Below, piece by piece: positions 13,056 through 27,200 of a stretch of DNA of 64,000 bases. The position numbers and the translations under genes are program-made. This DNA comes from Balanoglossus misakiensis. Taxonomy: Eukaryota > Hemichordata. Where the stretch lies: NCBI GenBank assembly GCA_040954595.2, contig CM082598.2, forward strand, positions 7,502,001 to 7,566,000. The letters are read 5' to 3'. Below the pieces are notes generated by a model that had not been told where the DNA came from, did not search any database, and saw only the letters and a program-made list of their open reading frames with translations. Position 1 is the stretch's first letter, and every line of letters starts with the position of its first letter.

Positions 13056-16000
13056 GCAAAGAATTACATTCAATGTCACCATTGCATTAGCAATGTCAAA
13101 TTACAGTGCGTTTGGCCACGTATTAACCCAGGGATTTACAATTAACTTGAAATCCCCATATGCATTAAATACCCATGTCAAAGCGAAGTGTTTGCATCAC
13201 TATCTACCGTGATTCATCATCAAGCTTGCATCGCCATTTACCCTGATGCAAAGAATCAGATTCAATGTCACCGTTGCATTAGCAATGTCAAATTACAGTG
13301 CTTTTTGACACGTATTAACCCAGGAATTGACTCTGACGCATCATCAAGCATGCTTCACAATTTGCCCTGATGCAAAGAATCAGTTTTAGTGTAACTATTG
13401 CATAAGCAATGTCAAATTACAGTGCTTTTGGACACGTGTTAACCCAGGGATTTATAATCAACTTGAAATCCCCATATGCATGTTATACCTATGTCAAAGC
13501 GAAGTGTTTGCATCACTCTCTACCGTGATAATCATCAAGCTTGCTTCGCCATTTACCCTGATACAAAGAATCAGATTTAGTGTCACCATTGCATTAGCAA
13601 TGTCAAATTACAGTGCTTTTGGCTACGTATTAACCTGGAGATTTACAGACAACTTCAAATACCCATGCATATGCATTAAATACCTATGTCAAAATGCAGT
13701 GTTTGCATCATCAAGCATGCTTCACTATTTGCTCTGATGCAAAGAATCAGATTCAATGTCACCATCGCATTAGCAATTTTAAATTACAGTGCTTTTCGAC
13801 ACAGATTAACTGAGGGATTTATAATCAACTTGAAATCCTGATATGCATTTTATACCCATGTCAAAGCGAAGTGTTTTCATCACTCTCTACCATTATGCAT
13901 CATCAAGCCTGCATCGCCATTTACCCTGATGCAAAGAATCACATTCAATGTCACCATTGCATTAGCAATGTCAAATTACAGTGCTTCTGGACACGTATTA
14001 ACCCAGGAATTTTCAGTCAATATTAAATACCCATGCAAATACATAAAATACCTATGTCAAAGTGCAGAGCTTGCATCACCATCTACTCTGATCTATCATT
14101 AAGCTTGCTTCGCCATTTGCCCTAATGCAAAGAATTACATTCAATGTCACCATTGCATTAGCAATGTCAAATTACAGTGCGTTTGGCCACGTATTAACCC
14201 AGGGATTTACAATTAACTTGAAATCCCCATATGCATTAAATACCCATGTCAAAGCGAAGTGTTTGCATCACTATCTACCGTGATTCATCATCAAGCTTGC
14301 ATCGCCATTTACCCTGATGCAAAGAATCATATTCAATGTCACCGTTGCATTAGCAATGTCAAATTACAGTGCTTTTTGACACGTATTAACCCAGGAATTG
14401 ACTCTGACGCATCATCAAGCATGCTTCACAATTTGCCCTGATGCAAAGAATCAGTTTTAGTGTAACTATTGCATAAGCAATGTCAAATTACAGTGCTTTT
14501 GGACACGTATTAACCCAGGGATTTATAATCAACTTGAAATCCCCATATGCATGTTATACCTATGTCAAAGCGAAGTGTTTGCATCACTCTCTACCGTGAT
14601 AATCATCAAGCTTGCTTCGCCATTTACCCTGATACAAAGAATCAGATTTAGTGTCACCATTGCATTAGCAATGTCAAATTACAGTGCTTTTGGCTACGTA
14701 TTAACCTGGAGATTTACAGACAACTTCAAATACCCATGCATATGCATTAAATACCTATGTCAAAGTGCAGACCTTGCATCACATTCTACTCTGATGCATC
14801 ATGAAGCTTGCTTCGCCATTTGCCGTAATGCAAAGAATCACATTCAATGTCACCCTTGCATTAGCAATTTTAAATTACAGTGCTTTTCGACACAGATTAA
14901 CTGAGGGATTTATAATCAACTTGAAATCCTGATATGCATTTTATACCCATGTCAAAGCGAAGTGTTTTCATCACTCTCTACCATTATGCATCATCAAGCC
15001 TGCATCGCCATTTACCCTGATGCAAAGAATCACATTCAATGTCACCATTGCATTAGCAATGTCAAATTACAGTGCTTCTGGACACGTATTAACCCAGGAA
15101 TTTTCAGTCAATATTAAATACCCATGCAAATACATACAATACCTATGTCAAAGTGCAGAGCTTGCATCACCATCTTCTCTGATCTATCATTAAGCTTGCT
15201 TCGCCATTTGCCCTAATGCAAAGAATTACATTCAATGTCACCATTGCATTAGCAATGTCAAATTACAGTGCGTTTGGCCACGTATTAACCCAGGGATTTA
15301 CAATTAACTTGAAATCCCCATATGCATTAAATACCCATGTCAAAGCGAAGTGTTTGCATCACTATCTACCGTGATTCATCATCAAGCTTGCATCGCCATT
15401 TACCCTGATGCAAAGAATCATATTCAATGTCACCGTTGCATTAGCAATGTCAAATTACAGTGCTTTTTGACACGTATTAACCCAGGAATTGACTCTGACG
15501 CATCATCAAGCATGCTTCACAATTTGCCCTGATGCAAAGAATCAGTTTTAGTGTAACTATTGCATAAGCAATGTCAAATTACAGTGCTTTTGGACACGTA
15601 TTAACCCAGGGATTTATAATCAACTTGAAATCCCCATATGCATGTTATACCTATGTCAAAGCGAAGTGTTTGCATCACTCTCTACCGTGATAATCATCAA
15701 GCTTGCTTCGCCATTTACCCTGATACAAAGAATCAGATTTAGTGTCACCATTGCATTAGCAATGTCAAATTACAGTGCTTTTGGCTACGTATTAACCTGG
15801 AGATTTACAGACAACTTCAAATACCCATGCATATGCATTAAATACCTATGTCAAAATGCAGTGTTTGCATCATCAAGCATGCTTCACTATTTGCCCTGAT
15901 GCAAAGAATCAGATTCAATGTCACCATCGCATTAGCAATTTTAAGTTACAGTGCTTTAAGACACAGATTAACTGAGGGATTTATAATCAACTTGAAATCC

Positions 16001-19000
16001 CCATATGCATTTTATACCCATGTCAAAGCGAAGTGTTTTCATCACTCTCTACCATTATGCATCATCAAGCCTGCATCGCCATTTACCCTGATGCAAAGAA
16101 TCACATTCAATGTCACCATTGCATTAGCAATGTCAAATTACAGTGCTTTTGGACACGTATTAACCCAGGAATTTTCAGTCAACATTAAATACCCATGCAA
16201 ATACATTAAATACCTATGTCAAAGTGCAGAGCTTGCATCACCATCTACTCTGATCTATCATTAAGCTTGCTTCGCCATTTGCCCTAATGCAAAGAATTAC
16301 ATTCAATGTCACCATTGCATTAGCAATGTCAAATTACAGTGCGTTTGGCCACGTATTAACCCAGGGATTTACAATTAACTTGAAATCCCCATATGCATTA
16401 AATACCCATGTCAAAGCGAAGTGTTTTCATCACTCTCTACCATTATGCATCATCAAGCCTGCATCGCCATTTACCCTGATGCAAAGAATCACATTCAATG
16501 TCACCATTGCATTAGCAATGTCAAATTACAGTGCTTTTGGACACGTATTAACCCAGGAATTTTCAGTCAACATTAAATACCCATGCAAATACATTAAATA
16601 CCTATGTCAAAGTGCGGAGCTTGCATCACCATCTACTCTGATCTATCATTAAGCGTGCTTCGCCATTTGCCCTAATGCAAAGAATCACATTCAATGTCAC
16701 CATTGCATTAGCAATGTCAAATTACAGTGCGTTTGGCCACGTATTAACCCAGGGATTTACAATTAACTTGAAATCCCCATATGCATTAAATACCCATGTC
16801 AAAGCGAAGTTTTTGCATCACTATCTACCGTGATTCATCATCAAGCTTGCATCGCCATTTACCCTGATGCAAAGAATCAGATTCAATGTCACCGTTGCAT
16901 TAGCAATGTCAAATTACAGTGCTTTTTGACACGTATTAACCCAGTAATTGACTCTGACGCATTATCAAGCATGCTTCACAATTTGCCCTGATTCAAAGAA
17001 TCAGTTTTGGTGTCACTATTGCATAAGCAATGTCAAATTACAGTGCTTTTGGACACGTATTAACCCAGGGATTTATAATCAACTTGAAATCCCCATATGC
17101 ATGTTTTCCATATGTCAAAGCGAAGTGTTTGCATCACTCTCTACCGTGATGATCATCAAGCTTGCCTCGCCATTTACCCTGATACAAAGAATCAGATTTA
17201 GTATCACCATTGCATTAGCAATGTCAAATTACAGTGCTTTTGGCTACGTATTAACCTGGAGATTTACAGACAACTTCAAATACCCATGCATATGCATTAA
17301 ATACCTATGTCAAAATGCAGTGTTTGCATCATCAAGCATGCTTCACTATTTGCCCTGATGCAAAGAATCAGATTCAATGTCACCATCGCATTAGCAATTT
17401 TAAATTACAGTGCTTTACGACACAGATTAACTGAGGGATTTATAATCAACTTGAAATCCCCATATGCATTTTATACACATGTCAAAGCGAAGTGTTTTCA
17501 TCACTCTCTACCAATATGCATCATCAAGCCTGCATCGCCATTTACCCTGATGCAAAGAATCACATTCAATGTCACCATTGCATTAGCAATGTCAAATTAC
17601 AGTGCTTTTGGACACGTATTAACCCAGGAATTTTCAGTCAACATTAAATACCCATGCAAATACATTAAATACCTATGTCAAAGTGCAGAGCTTGCATCAC
17701 CATCTACTCTGATCTATCATTAACCTTGCTTCGCCATTTGCCCTAATGCAAAGAATTACATTCAATGTCACCATTGCATTAGCAATGTCAAATTACAGTG
17801 CGTTTGGCCACGTATCAACCCAGGGATTTACACTTAACTTGAAATCCCCATATGCATTAAATACCCATGTCAAAGCGAAGTGTTTGCATCACTATCAACC
17901 GTGATTCATCATCAAGCTTGCATCGCCATTTACCCTGATGCAAAGAATCAGATTCAATGTCACCGTTGCATTAGCAATGTCAAATTACAGTGCTTTTTAA
18001 CACTTATTAACCCAGGAATTGTCTCTGACGCATCATCAAGCATGCTTCACAATTTGCCCTGAAGCAAAGAATCAGTTTTAGTGTCACTATTGCATAAGCA
18101 ATGTCAAATTACAGTGCTTTTGGACACGTATTAACCCAGGGATTTATAATCAACTTGAAATCCCCATATGCATTAAATACCCATGTCAAAGCGAAGTGTT
18201 TGCAACACTCTCTACCGTGATAATCATCAAGCTTGCTTCGCCATTTACCCTGATACAAAGAATCACATTCAATGTCACCATTGCATTAGCAATGTCAAAT
18301 TACAGTGCTTTTGGACACGTATTAACCCAGGAATTTTCAGTCAACATTAAATACCCATGCAAATACATTAAATACCTATGTCAAAGTGCAGAGCTTGCAT
18401 CACCATCTACTCTGATCTATCATTAAGCTTGCTTCGCCATTTGCCCTAATGCAAAGAATTACATTCAATGTCACCATTGCATTAGCAATGTCAAATTACA
18501 GTGCGTTTGGCCACGTATTAACCCAGGGATTTACAATTAACTTGAAATCCCCATATGCATTAAATACCCATGTCAAAGCTAAGTGTTTGCATCACTATCT
18601 ACCGTGATTCATCATCAAGCTTGCATCGCCATTTACCCTGATGCAAAGAATCAGATTCAATGTCACCGTTGCATTAGCAATGTCAAATTACAGTGCTTTT
18701 TGACACGTATTAACCCAGGAATTGATTCTGACGCATCATCAAGCATGCTTCACAATTTGCCCTGATGCAAAGAATCAGATTTAGTGTCACCATTGCATTA
18801 GCAATGTCAAATTACAGTGCTTTTGGCTACGTATTAACCTGGAGATTTACAGACAACTTCAAATACCCATGCATATGCATTAAATACCTATGTCAAAATG
18901 CAGTGTTTGCATCATCAAGCATGCTTCACTATTTGCCCTGATGCAAAGAATCAGATTCAATGTCACCATCGCATTAGCAATTTTAAATTACAGTGCTTTT

Positions 19001-19133
19001 CGACACAGATTAACTGAGGAATTTATAATCAACTTGAAATCCCCATATGCATTTTATACCCATGTCAAAGCGAAGTGTTTTCATCACTCTCTACCATTAT
19101 GCATCATCAAGCCTGCATCACCATTTACCTGAT

Positions 19134-19816
19134 GCAAAGAATCACATTCAATGTCACCATTGCATTAGCAATGTCAAATTACAGTGCTTTTGGACACGTA
19201 TTAACCCAGGAATTGATTCTGACGCATCATCAAGCATGCTTCACAATTTGCCCTGATGAAAAGAATCAGTTTTAGTGTCACTATTGCATAAGCAATGTCA
19301 AATTACAGTGCTTTTGGACACGTATTAACCCAGGGATTTATAATCAACTTGAAATCCCCATATGCATGTTATACCTATGTCAAAGCGAAGTGTTTGCATC
19401 ACTCTCTACCGTGATAATCATCAAGCTTGCTTCGCCATTTACCCTGATACAAAGAATCAGATTTAGTGTCACCATTGCATTAGCAATGTCAAATTACAGT
19501 GCTTTTGGCTACGTATTAACCTGGAGATTTACAGACAACTTCAAATACCCATGCATATGCATTAAATACCTATGTCAAAATGCAGTGTTTGCATCATCAA
19601 GCATGCTTCACTATTTGCCCTGATGCAAAGAATCAGATTCAATGTCACCATCGCATTAGCAATTTTAAATTACAGTGCTTTTCGACACAGATTAACTGAG
19701 GGATTTATAATCAACTTGAAATCCCCATATGCATTTTATACCCATGTCAAAGCGAAGTGTTTGCATCACTCTCTACCATTATGCATCATCAAGCCTGCAT
19801 CAACATTTACCCTGAT
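19134..19816 (+). repeat. 683-bp HOR variant with four monomers
   Basis: Monomer steps are about 124, 191, 176 and 192 bp, which equals the 1071-bp unit minus the 388-bp (192+196) dimer. An equivalent frame recurs 683 bp later (19366 and 20049), so the variant has itself been tandemly copied before interruption by the inverted-repeat element at 20379. Confidence 0.8.
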
Positions 19817-20375
19817 GCAAAGAATCACATTCAATGTCACCATTGCATTAGCAATGTCAAATTACAGTGCTTTTGGACACGTATTAATCCAGGAATTGAT
19901 TCTGACGCATCATCAAGCATGCTTCACAATTTGCCCTGATGAAAAGAATCAGTTTTAGTGTCACTATTGCATAAGCAATCTCAAATTACAGTGCTTTTGG
20001 ACACGTATTAACCCAGGGATTTATAATCAACTTGAAATCCCCATATGCATGTTATACCTAAGTCAAAGCGAAGTGTTTGCATCACTCTCTACCGTGATAA
20101 TCATCAAGCTTGCTTCGCCATTTACCCTGATACAAAGAATCAGATTTAGTGTCACCATTGCATTAGCAATGTCAAATTACAGTGCTTTTGGCTACGTATT
20201 AACCTGGAGATTTACAGACAACTTCAAATACCCATGCATATGCATTAAATACCTATGTCAAAATGCAGTGTTTGCATCATCAAGCATGCTTCACTATTTG
20301 CCCTGATGCAAAGAATCAGATTCAATGTCACCATCGCATTAGCAATTTTAAATTACAGTGCTTTTCGACACAGAT

Positions 20376-21164
20376 TAAGGCTGGATTCACAAACACCTCT
20401 GGAGGGGGGGAGGGAGAATTCAATTTTTTTACCGCTAATTTTCACATGCCCCCCTTCCGAACTGCCAATATTTTCAAATCCCCCCTTTCCGAACTGCCAA
20501 AAGTTTGAAATCCCCCCCTCCCATTTTCTTACACAGAGCAAAACACATCACCTATCTATCTTGTAAAAAGAAAAACAGCGCTCCCATGAAAAGAATTTGA
20601 AACTGATGTTTCCCCTCATCAGTGGGTAATAAAACTGCACATTGTTTTTATTTTTTAAGTACATATATTTGTATTCTGTGTTGGGAGACATTGTAAACCG
20701 AGAATTGAAGGGGGTGGGTTTGGGAGGTGGTGTCCCCCTCCCACGTAAGAAAATTTTCTAAAATACAGAGCTCAAAGTTGCATTTTAATGAACCCGGCAA
20801 AAGCAAATTAACTCAACTACTGGTATGTTGGGGAGGACAAATTTAACCGTCGCCGCTCAAAGTTATCATGGAGTGGGGTCAAGTCCCCTGATCTGGGACA
20901 CTAGATAAACCAATCAATGATTGAAAGGTGTTGATGAATGGAGGGGGTGGGAAAATTTTGTAAAATAAAGGGCGCGAAACTGCATTTTTGTGGACTCAAA
21001 ATAAATATTTAGTCGTTAAAGTTTTCAAGTACCCCCCTTTCAGTCCCTAAATTATTTCAAATCCCCCCCTTTACATACCCTCAATTTTTTCAAATCCCCC
21101 CCCTCAATTCTCCTGCCCCCCCCCCCCCCCCCCCCCTCAAGAGGTGTTTGTGAATGCAGCCTAA
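20376..21164 (+). mobile_element. TWA-flanked inverted-repeat (PIF/Harbinger-like) element, copy 1
   Basis: The element itself is 20379-21161. It starts GGCTGGATTCACAAACACCT and ends AGGTGTTTGTGAATGCAGCC, and is flanked by TAA at 20376-20378 and 21162-21164. Removing the element and one TAA restores the satellite monomer text CAGATTAACT. It has no open frame of note. The interior is rich in G and C runs, including a long C run just inside the right end, and contains a block GTACATATATTTGTATTCTGTG. A 3-bp TWA duplication is typical of PIF/Harbinger elements. No transposase is encoded, so this is a non-autonomous copy. Confidence 0.85.
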
Positions 21165-23477
21165 CTCAGGGATTTATAATCAACTTGAAATCCCCATATG
21201 CATTTTATACCCATGTCAAAGCGAAGTGTTTTCATCACTCTCTACCATTATGCATCATCAAGCCTGCATCGCCATTTACCCTGATGCAAAGAATCACATT
21301 CAATGTCACCATTGCATTAGCAATGTCAAATTACAGTGCTTTTGGACACGTATTAACCCAGGAATTTTCAGTCAACATTAAATACCCATGCAAATACATT
21401 AAATACCTATGTCAAAGTGCAGAGCTTGCATCACCATCTACTCTTATCTATCATTAAGCTTGCTTCGCCATTTGCCTTAATGCAAAGAATTACATTCAAT
21501 GTCACCATTGCATTAGCAATGTCAAATTACAGTGCGTTTGGCCACGTATTAACCCAGGGATTTACAATTAACTTGAAATCCCCATATGCATTAAATACCC
21601 ATGTCAAAGCGAAGTGTTTGCATCACTATCTACCGTGATTCATCATCAAGCTTGCATCGCCATTTACCCTGATGCAAAGAATCAGATTCAATGTCACCGT
21701 TGCATTAGCAATGTCAAATTACAGTGCTTTTGGACACGTATTAACCCAAGAATTGACTCTGACGCATCATCAAGCATGCTTCACAATTTGCCCTGATGCA
21801 AAGAATCAGTTTTAGTGTCACTATTGCATAAGCAATGTCATATTACAGTGCTTTTGGACACGTATTAACCCAGGGATTTATAATCAACTGAAATCCCCAT
21901 ATGCATGTTATACCTATGTCAAAGCGAAGTGTTTGCATCACTCTCTACCGTGATAATCATCAAGCTTGCTTCGCCATTTACCCTGATACAAAGAATCAGA
22001 TTTAGTGTCACCATTGCATTAGCAATGTCAAATTACGGTGCTTTTGGCTATGTATTAACCTGGAGATTTACAGACAACTTCAAATACCCATGCATATGCA
22101 TTAAATACCTATGTCAAAATGCAGTGTTTGCATCATCAAGCATTCTTCACTATTTGCCCTGATGCAAAGAATCAGATTCAATGTCACGATCGCATTAGCA
22201 ATTTTAAATTACAGTGCTTTTCGACACAGATTAACTGAGGGATTTATAATCAACTTGAAATCCCCATATGCATTTTATACCCATGTCAAAGCGAAGTGTT
22301 TTCATCACTCTCTACCATTATGCATCATCAAGCTTGCATCGCCATTTACCCTGATGCAAAGAATCACATTCCATGTCAACATTGCATTAGCAATGTCAAA
22401 TTACAGTGCTTTTGGACATGTATTAACCCAGGAATTTTCTGTCAACATTAAATACCCATGCAAATACATTAAATACCTATGTCAAAGTGCAGAGCTTGCA
22501 TCACCATCTACTCTGATCCATCATTAAGCTTGCTCCGCCATTTGCCCTAATGCAAAGAATTACATTCAATGTCACCATTGCATTAGCAATGTCAAATTAC
22601 AGTACGTTTGGCCACGTATTAACCCAGGGATTTACAATTAACTTGAAATCCCCATATGCATTAAATACCCATGTCAAAGCGAAGTGTTTGCATCACTATC
22701 TACCGTGATTCATCATCAAGCTTGCATCGCCAATTACCCTGATGCAAAGAATCAGATTCAATGTCACCGTTGCATTAGCAATGACAAATTACAGTGCTTT
22801 TCGACACGTATTAACCCAGGAATTGACTCTGACGCATCATCAAGAATGCTTCACAATTTGCCCTGATGCAAAGAATCAGTTTTAGTGTCACTATTGCATA
22901 AGCAATGTCAAATTACAGTGCTTTTGGACACGTATTAACCCAGGGATTTATAATCAACTTGAAATCCCCATATGCATGTTATACCTATGTCAAAGCGAAG
23001 TGTTTGCATCACTCTCTACCGTGTTGATCATCAAGCTTGCTTTGCCATTTACCCTGATACAAAGAATCAGATTTAGTGTCACCATTGCATTAGCAATGTC
23101 AAATTACAGTGCTTTTGGCTACGTATTAACCTGGAGATTTACAGACAACTTCAAATACCCATGCATATGCATTAAATACCTATGTCAAAGTGCAGACCTT
23201 GCATCACATTCTACTCTGATGCATTATTAAGCTTGCTTCGCCATTTGCCCTAATGCAAAGAATCAGATTCAATGTCACCCTTGCATTAGCAATTTTAAAT
23301 TACAGTGCTTTTCGACACGTATTAACTGAGGGATTTATAATCAACTTGAAATCCCCATATGCATGTTATACCTATGTCAAAGCGAAGTATTTGCATCACT
23401 CTCTACCATTATGCACCATCAAGCCTGCATCGTCATTTACCCTGATGCAAAGAATCACATTCCATGTCAACATTGCA
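21165..23477 (+). repeat. Satellite array, block 2
   Basis: The same monomers resume after the first insertion and run to the second. Equivalent frames at 21614 and 22684 are 1070 bp apart. Variants differ from block 1, for example CAACATTGCATTAG for CACCATTGCATTAG and GACAAATTACAG for GTCAAATTACAG. Those variants are shared with block 3. Confidence 0.9.
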
Positions 23478-24298
23478 TTAGGCTGCATTCACAAACACCT
23501 CTGGAGGGGGGGGGGGGGGGGGCAGGAGAATTGAGGGGGGGATTTGAAAAAATTGAGGGTATGTAAGGGGGGGGGGGATTTGAAATAATTTAGGGACTGA
23601 AAGGGGGGGACTTGAAAACTTTAACGACAAAATATTTATTTTGAGTCCACAAAAATGCAGTTTCGCGCCCTTTATTTTACAAAATTTTCTAATGTGGGAG
23701 GGGGACACCCCCTCCCACACCCACCCCCTCCATTCATCAACACCTTTCAATCATTGACTGGTTTATCTAGTGTCCCAGGTCAGGGGACTTGCCCCACCTC
23801 ATGATAACTTTGAGCGGCAACGGTTAAATTTGTCCTCCCCAACATACCGGTAGTTGGGTTAATTTGCTTTTGCCGGGTTTATTAAAATGCAGCTTTGAGC
23901 TCTGTATTTAGAAAATTTTCTTACGTGGGAAGGGGACACCCCCTCCCAAACCCACCCCCTTCAATTCTCGGTTTACAATGTCTCCCAACACAGAATACAA
24001 ATATATGTACTTAAAAAATAAAAACAATGTTCAGTTTTAATACCCACTGACGAGGGGAAACATCAGTTTCAAATTCTTTTCATGGGAGCGCTGTTTTTCT
24101 TTTTACAAGATAGATAGGTGATGTGTTTTGCTCTGTGAAAGAAAATGGTGGGGGGGGGGGATTTCAAAATTTTGGCAGTTCGGAAGGGGGGGGATTTGAA
24201 AATATTGGCAGTTCAGAAGGGGGGCATGTGAAAATTAGCGGTAAAAAAATTGAATTCTCCCGCCCCCCCCTCCAGAGGTGTTTGTGAATGCAGCCTTA
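23478..24298 (-). mobile_element. TWA-flanked inverted-repeat element, copy 2, opposite orientation
   Basis: The element is 23481-24295, flanked by TTA at 23478-23480 and 24296-24298. Excising it restores the satellite text CATTGCATTAGCAATG. Its two ends match each other over at least 25 bp (GGCTGCATTCACAAACACCT onward), followed by G runs. The interior matches copy 1 only when reverse-complemented. It is present in one satellite unit, while the closely related units near 25250, 26210 and 29150 lack it, so it arrived after those units were amplified. Confidence 0.88.
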
Positions 24299-27200
24299 GC
24301 AATGTCAAATTACAGTGCTTTTGGACATGTATTAACCCAGGAATTTTCAGTCAACATTAAATACCCATGCAAATACATTAAATACCTATGTCAAAGTGCA
24401 GAGCTTGCATCACCATCTACTCTGATCCATCATTAAGCTTGCTCCGCCATTTGCCCTAATGCAAAGAATTACATTCAATGTCACCATTGCATTAGCAATG
24501 TCAAATTACAGTACGTTTGGCCACGTATTAACCCAGGGATTTACAATTAACTTGAAATCCCCATATGCATTAAATACCCATGTCAAAGCGAAGTGTTTGC
24601 ATCACTATCTACCGTGATTCATCATCAAGCTTGCATCGCCATTTACCCTGATGCAAAGAATCAGATTCAATGTCACCATTGCATAAGCAATGTCAAATTA
24701 CAGTGCTTTTGGACACGTATTAACCCAGGGATTTATAATCAACTTGAAATCCCCATATGCATGTTATACCTATGTCAAAGCGAAGTGTTTGCATCACTCT
24801 CTACCGTGATGATCATCAAGTTTGCTTCGCCATTTACCCTGATACAAAGAATCAGATTTAGTGTCACCATTGCATTAGCAATGTCAAATTACAGTGCTTT
24901 TGGCTACGTATTAACCTGGAGATTTACAGACAACTTCAAATACCCATGCATATGCATTAAATACCTATGTCAAAGTGCAGACCTTGCATCACATTCTACT
25001 CTGATGCATCATTAAGCTTGCTTCGCCATTTGCCGTAATGCAAAGAATCACATTCAATGTCACCCTTGCATTAGCAATTTTAAATTACAGTGCTTTTCGA
25101 CACGTATTAACTGAGGGATTTATAATCAACTTGAAATCCCCATATGCATGTTATACCTATGTCAAAGCGAAGTGTTTGCATCACTCTCTACCATTATGCA
25201 CCATCAAGCCTGCATCGCCATTTACCCTGATGCAAAGAATCACATTCCATGTCAACATTGCATTAGCAATGTCAAATTACAGTGCTTTTGGACATGTATT
25301 AACCCAGGAATTTTCAGTCAACATTACATACCCATGCAAATACATTAAATACCTATGTCAAAGTGCAGAGCTTGCATCACCATCCACTCTGATCCATCAT
25401 TAAGCTTGCTTCGCCATTTTCCCTAATGCAAAGAATTACATTCAATGTCACCATTGCATTAGCAATGTCAAATTACAGTGCGTTTGGCCACGTATTAACC
25501 CAGGGATTTACAATTAACTTGAAATCCCCATATGCATTAAATACCCATGTCAAAGCGAAGTGTTTGCATCACTATCTACCGTGATTCATCATCAAGCTTG
25601 CATCGCCATTTACCCTGATGCAAAGAATCAGATTCAATGTCACCATTGCATAAGCAATGTCAAATTACAGTGCTTTTGGACACGTATTAACCCAGTGATT
25701 TATAATCAACTTGAAATCCCCATATGCATGTTATACCTATGTCAAAGCGAAGTGTTTGCATCACTCTCTACCGTGATGATCATCAAGCTTGCTTCGCCAT
25801 TTACCCTGATACAAAGAATCAGATTTAGTGTCACCATTGCATTAGCAATGTCAAATTACAGTGCTTTTGGCTACGTATTAACCTGGAGATTTACAGACAA
25901 CTTCAAATACCCATGCATATGCATTAAATACCTATGTCAAAGTGCAGTGTTTGCATCATCAAGCATTCTTCACTATTTGCCCTGATGCAAAGAATCAGAT
26001 TCAATGTCACGATCGCATTAGCAATTTTAAATTACAGTGCTTTTCGACACAGATTAACTGAGGGATTTATAATCAACTTGAAATCCCCATATGTATTTTA
26101 TACCTATGTCAAAGCGAAGTGTTTTCATCACTCTCTACCATTATGCATCATCAAGCCTGCATCGCCATTTACCCTGATGCAAAGAATCACATTCCATGTC
26201 AACATTGCATTAGCAATGTCAAATTACAGTGCTTTTGGACACGTATTAACCCAGGGATTTATAATCAACTTGAAATCCCCATATGCATGTTATACCTATG
26301 TCAAAGCGAAGTGTTTTCATCACTCTCTACCATTATGCATCATCAAGCCTGCATCGCCATTTACCCTGATGCAAAGAATCACATTCCATGTCAACATTGC
26401 ATTAGCAATGTCAAATTACAGTGCTTTTGGACATGTATTAACCCAGGAATTTTCTGTCAACATTAAATACCCATGCAAATACATTAAATACCTATGTCAA
26501 AGTGCAGAGCTTGCATCACCATCTACTCTTATCTATCATTAAGCTTGCTTCGCCATTTGCCCTAATGCAAAGAATTACATTCAATGTCACCATTGCATTA
26601 GCAATGTCAAATTACAGTGCGTTTGGCCACGTATTAACCCAGGGATTTACAATTAACTTGAAATCCCCATATGCATTAAATACCCATGTCAAAGCGAAGT
26701 GTTTGCATCACTATCTACCGTGATTCATCATCAAGCTTGCATCGCCAATTACCCTGATGCAAAGAATCAGATTCAATGTCACCGTTGCATTAGCAATGAC
26801 AAATTACAGTGCTTTTCGACACGTATTAACCCAGGAATTGACTCTGACGCATCATCAAGAATGCTTCACAATTTGCCCTGATGCAAAGAATCAGTTTTAG
26901 TGTCACTATTGCATAAGCAATGTCAAATTACAGTGCTTTTGGACACGTATTAACCCGGGGATTTATAATCAACTTGAAATCCCCATATGCATGTTATACC
27001 TATGTCAAAGCGAAGTGTTTGCATCACTCTCTACCGTGTTGATCATCAAGCTTGCTTTGCCATTTACCCTGATACAAAGAATCAGATTTAGTGTCACCAT
27101 TGCATTAGCAATGTCAAATTACAGTGCTTTTGGCTACGTATTAACCTGGAGATTTACAGACAACTTCAAATACCCATGCATATGCATTAAATACCTATGT

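Larger units (their letters stand above)
5527..20375 (+). repeat. Satellite array, block 1: 1071/1459/683-bp higher-order repeats
   Basis: Monomers of about 192 bp follow each other head to tail, recognisable by GATGCAAAGAATCA, GCATTAGCAATGTCAAATTA, ACACGTATTAACCCAGG and CATGTCAAAGCGAAGTG. Equivalent positions recur at about 5671, 7129, 8200, 9271, 10730, 11046, 12117, 13188, 14259, 15350, 16809, 17880 and 18583. Most steps are therefore 1071 bp, with others of 1458-1459, 1091, 703 and 316. The last part (19134-20375) runs at 683 bp. The left edge is abrupt, because the first monomers are as similar to the consensus as interior ones. The many short open frames (60, 85, 121 and 138 codons) repeat with the HOR and are not taken as genes. 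Confidence 0.95.

Noticed and set aside
20353-20541. Gly-rich minus-strand ORF at the satellite/element junction
   Set aside because: It spans the insertion boundary and reads the G runs of the mobile element, so it cannot be an old gene.
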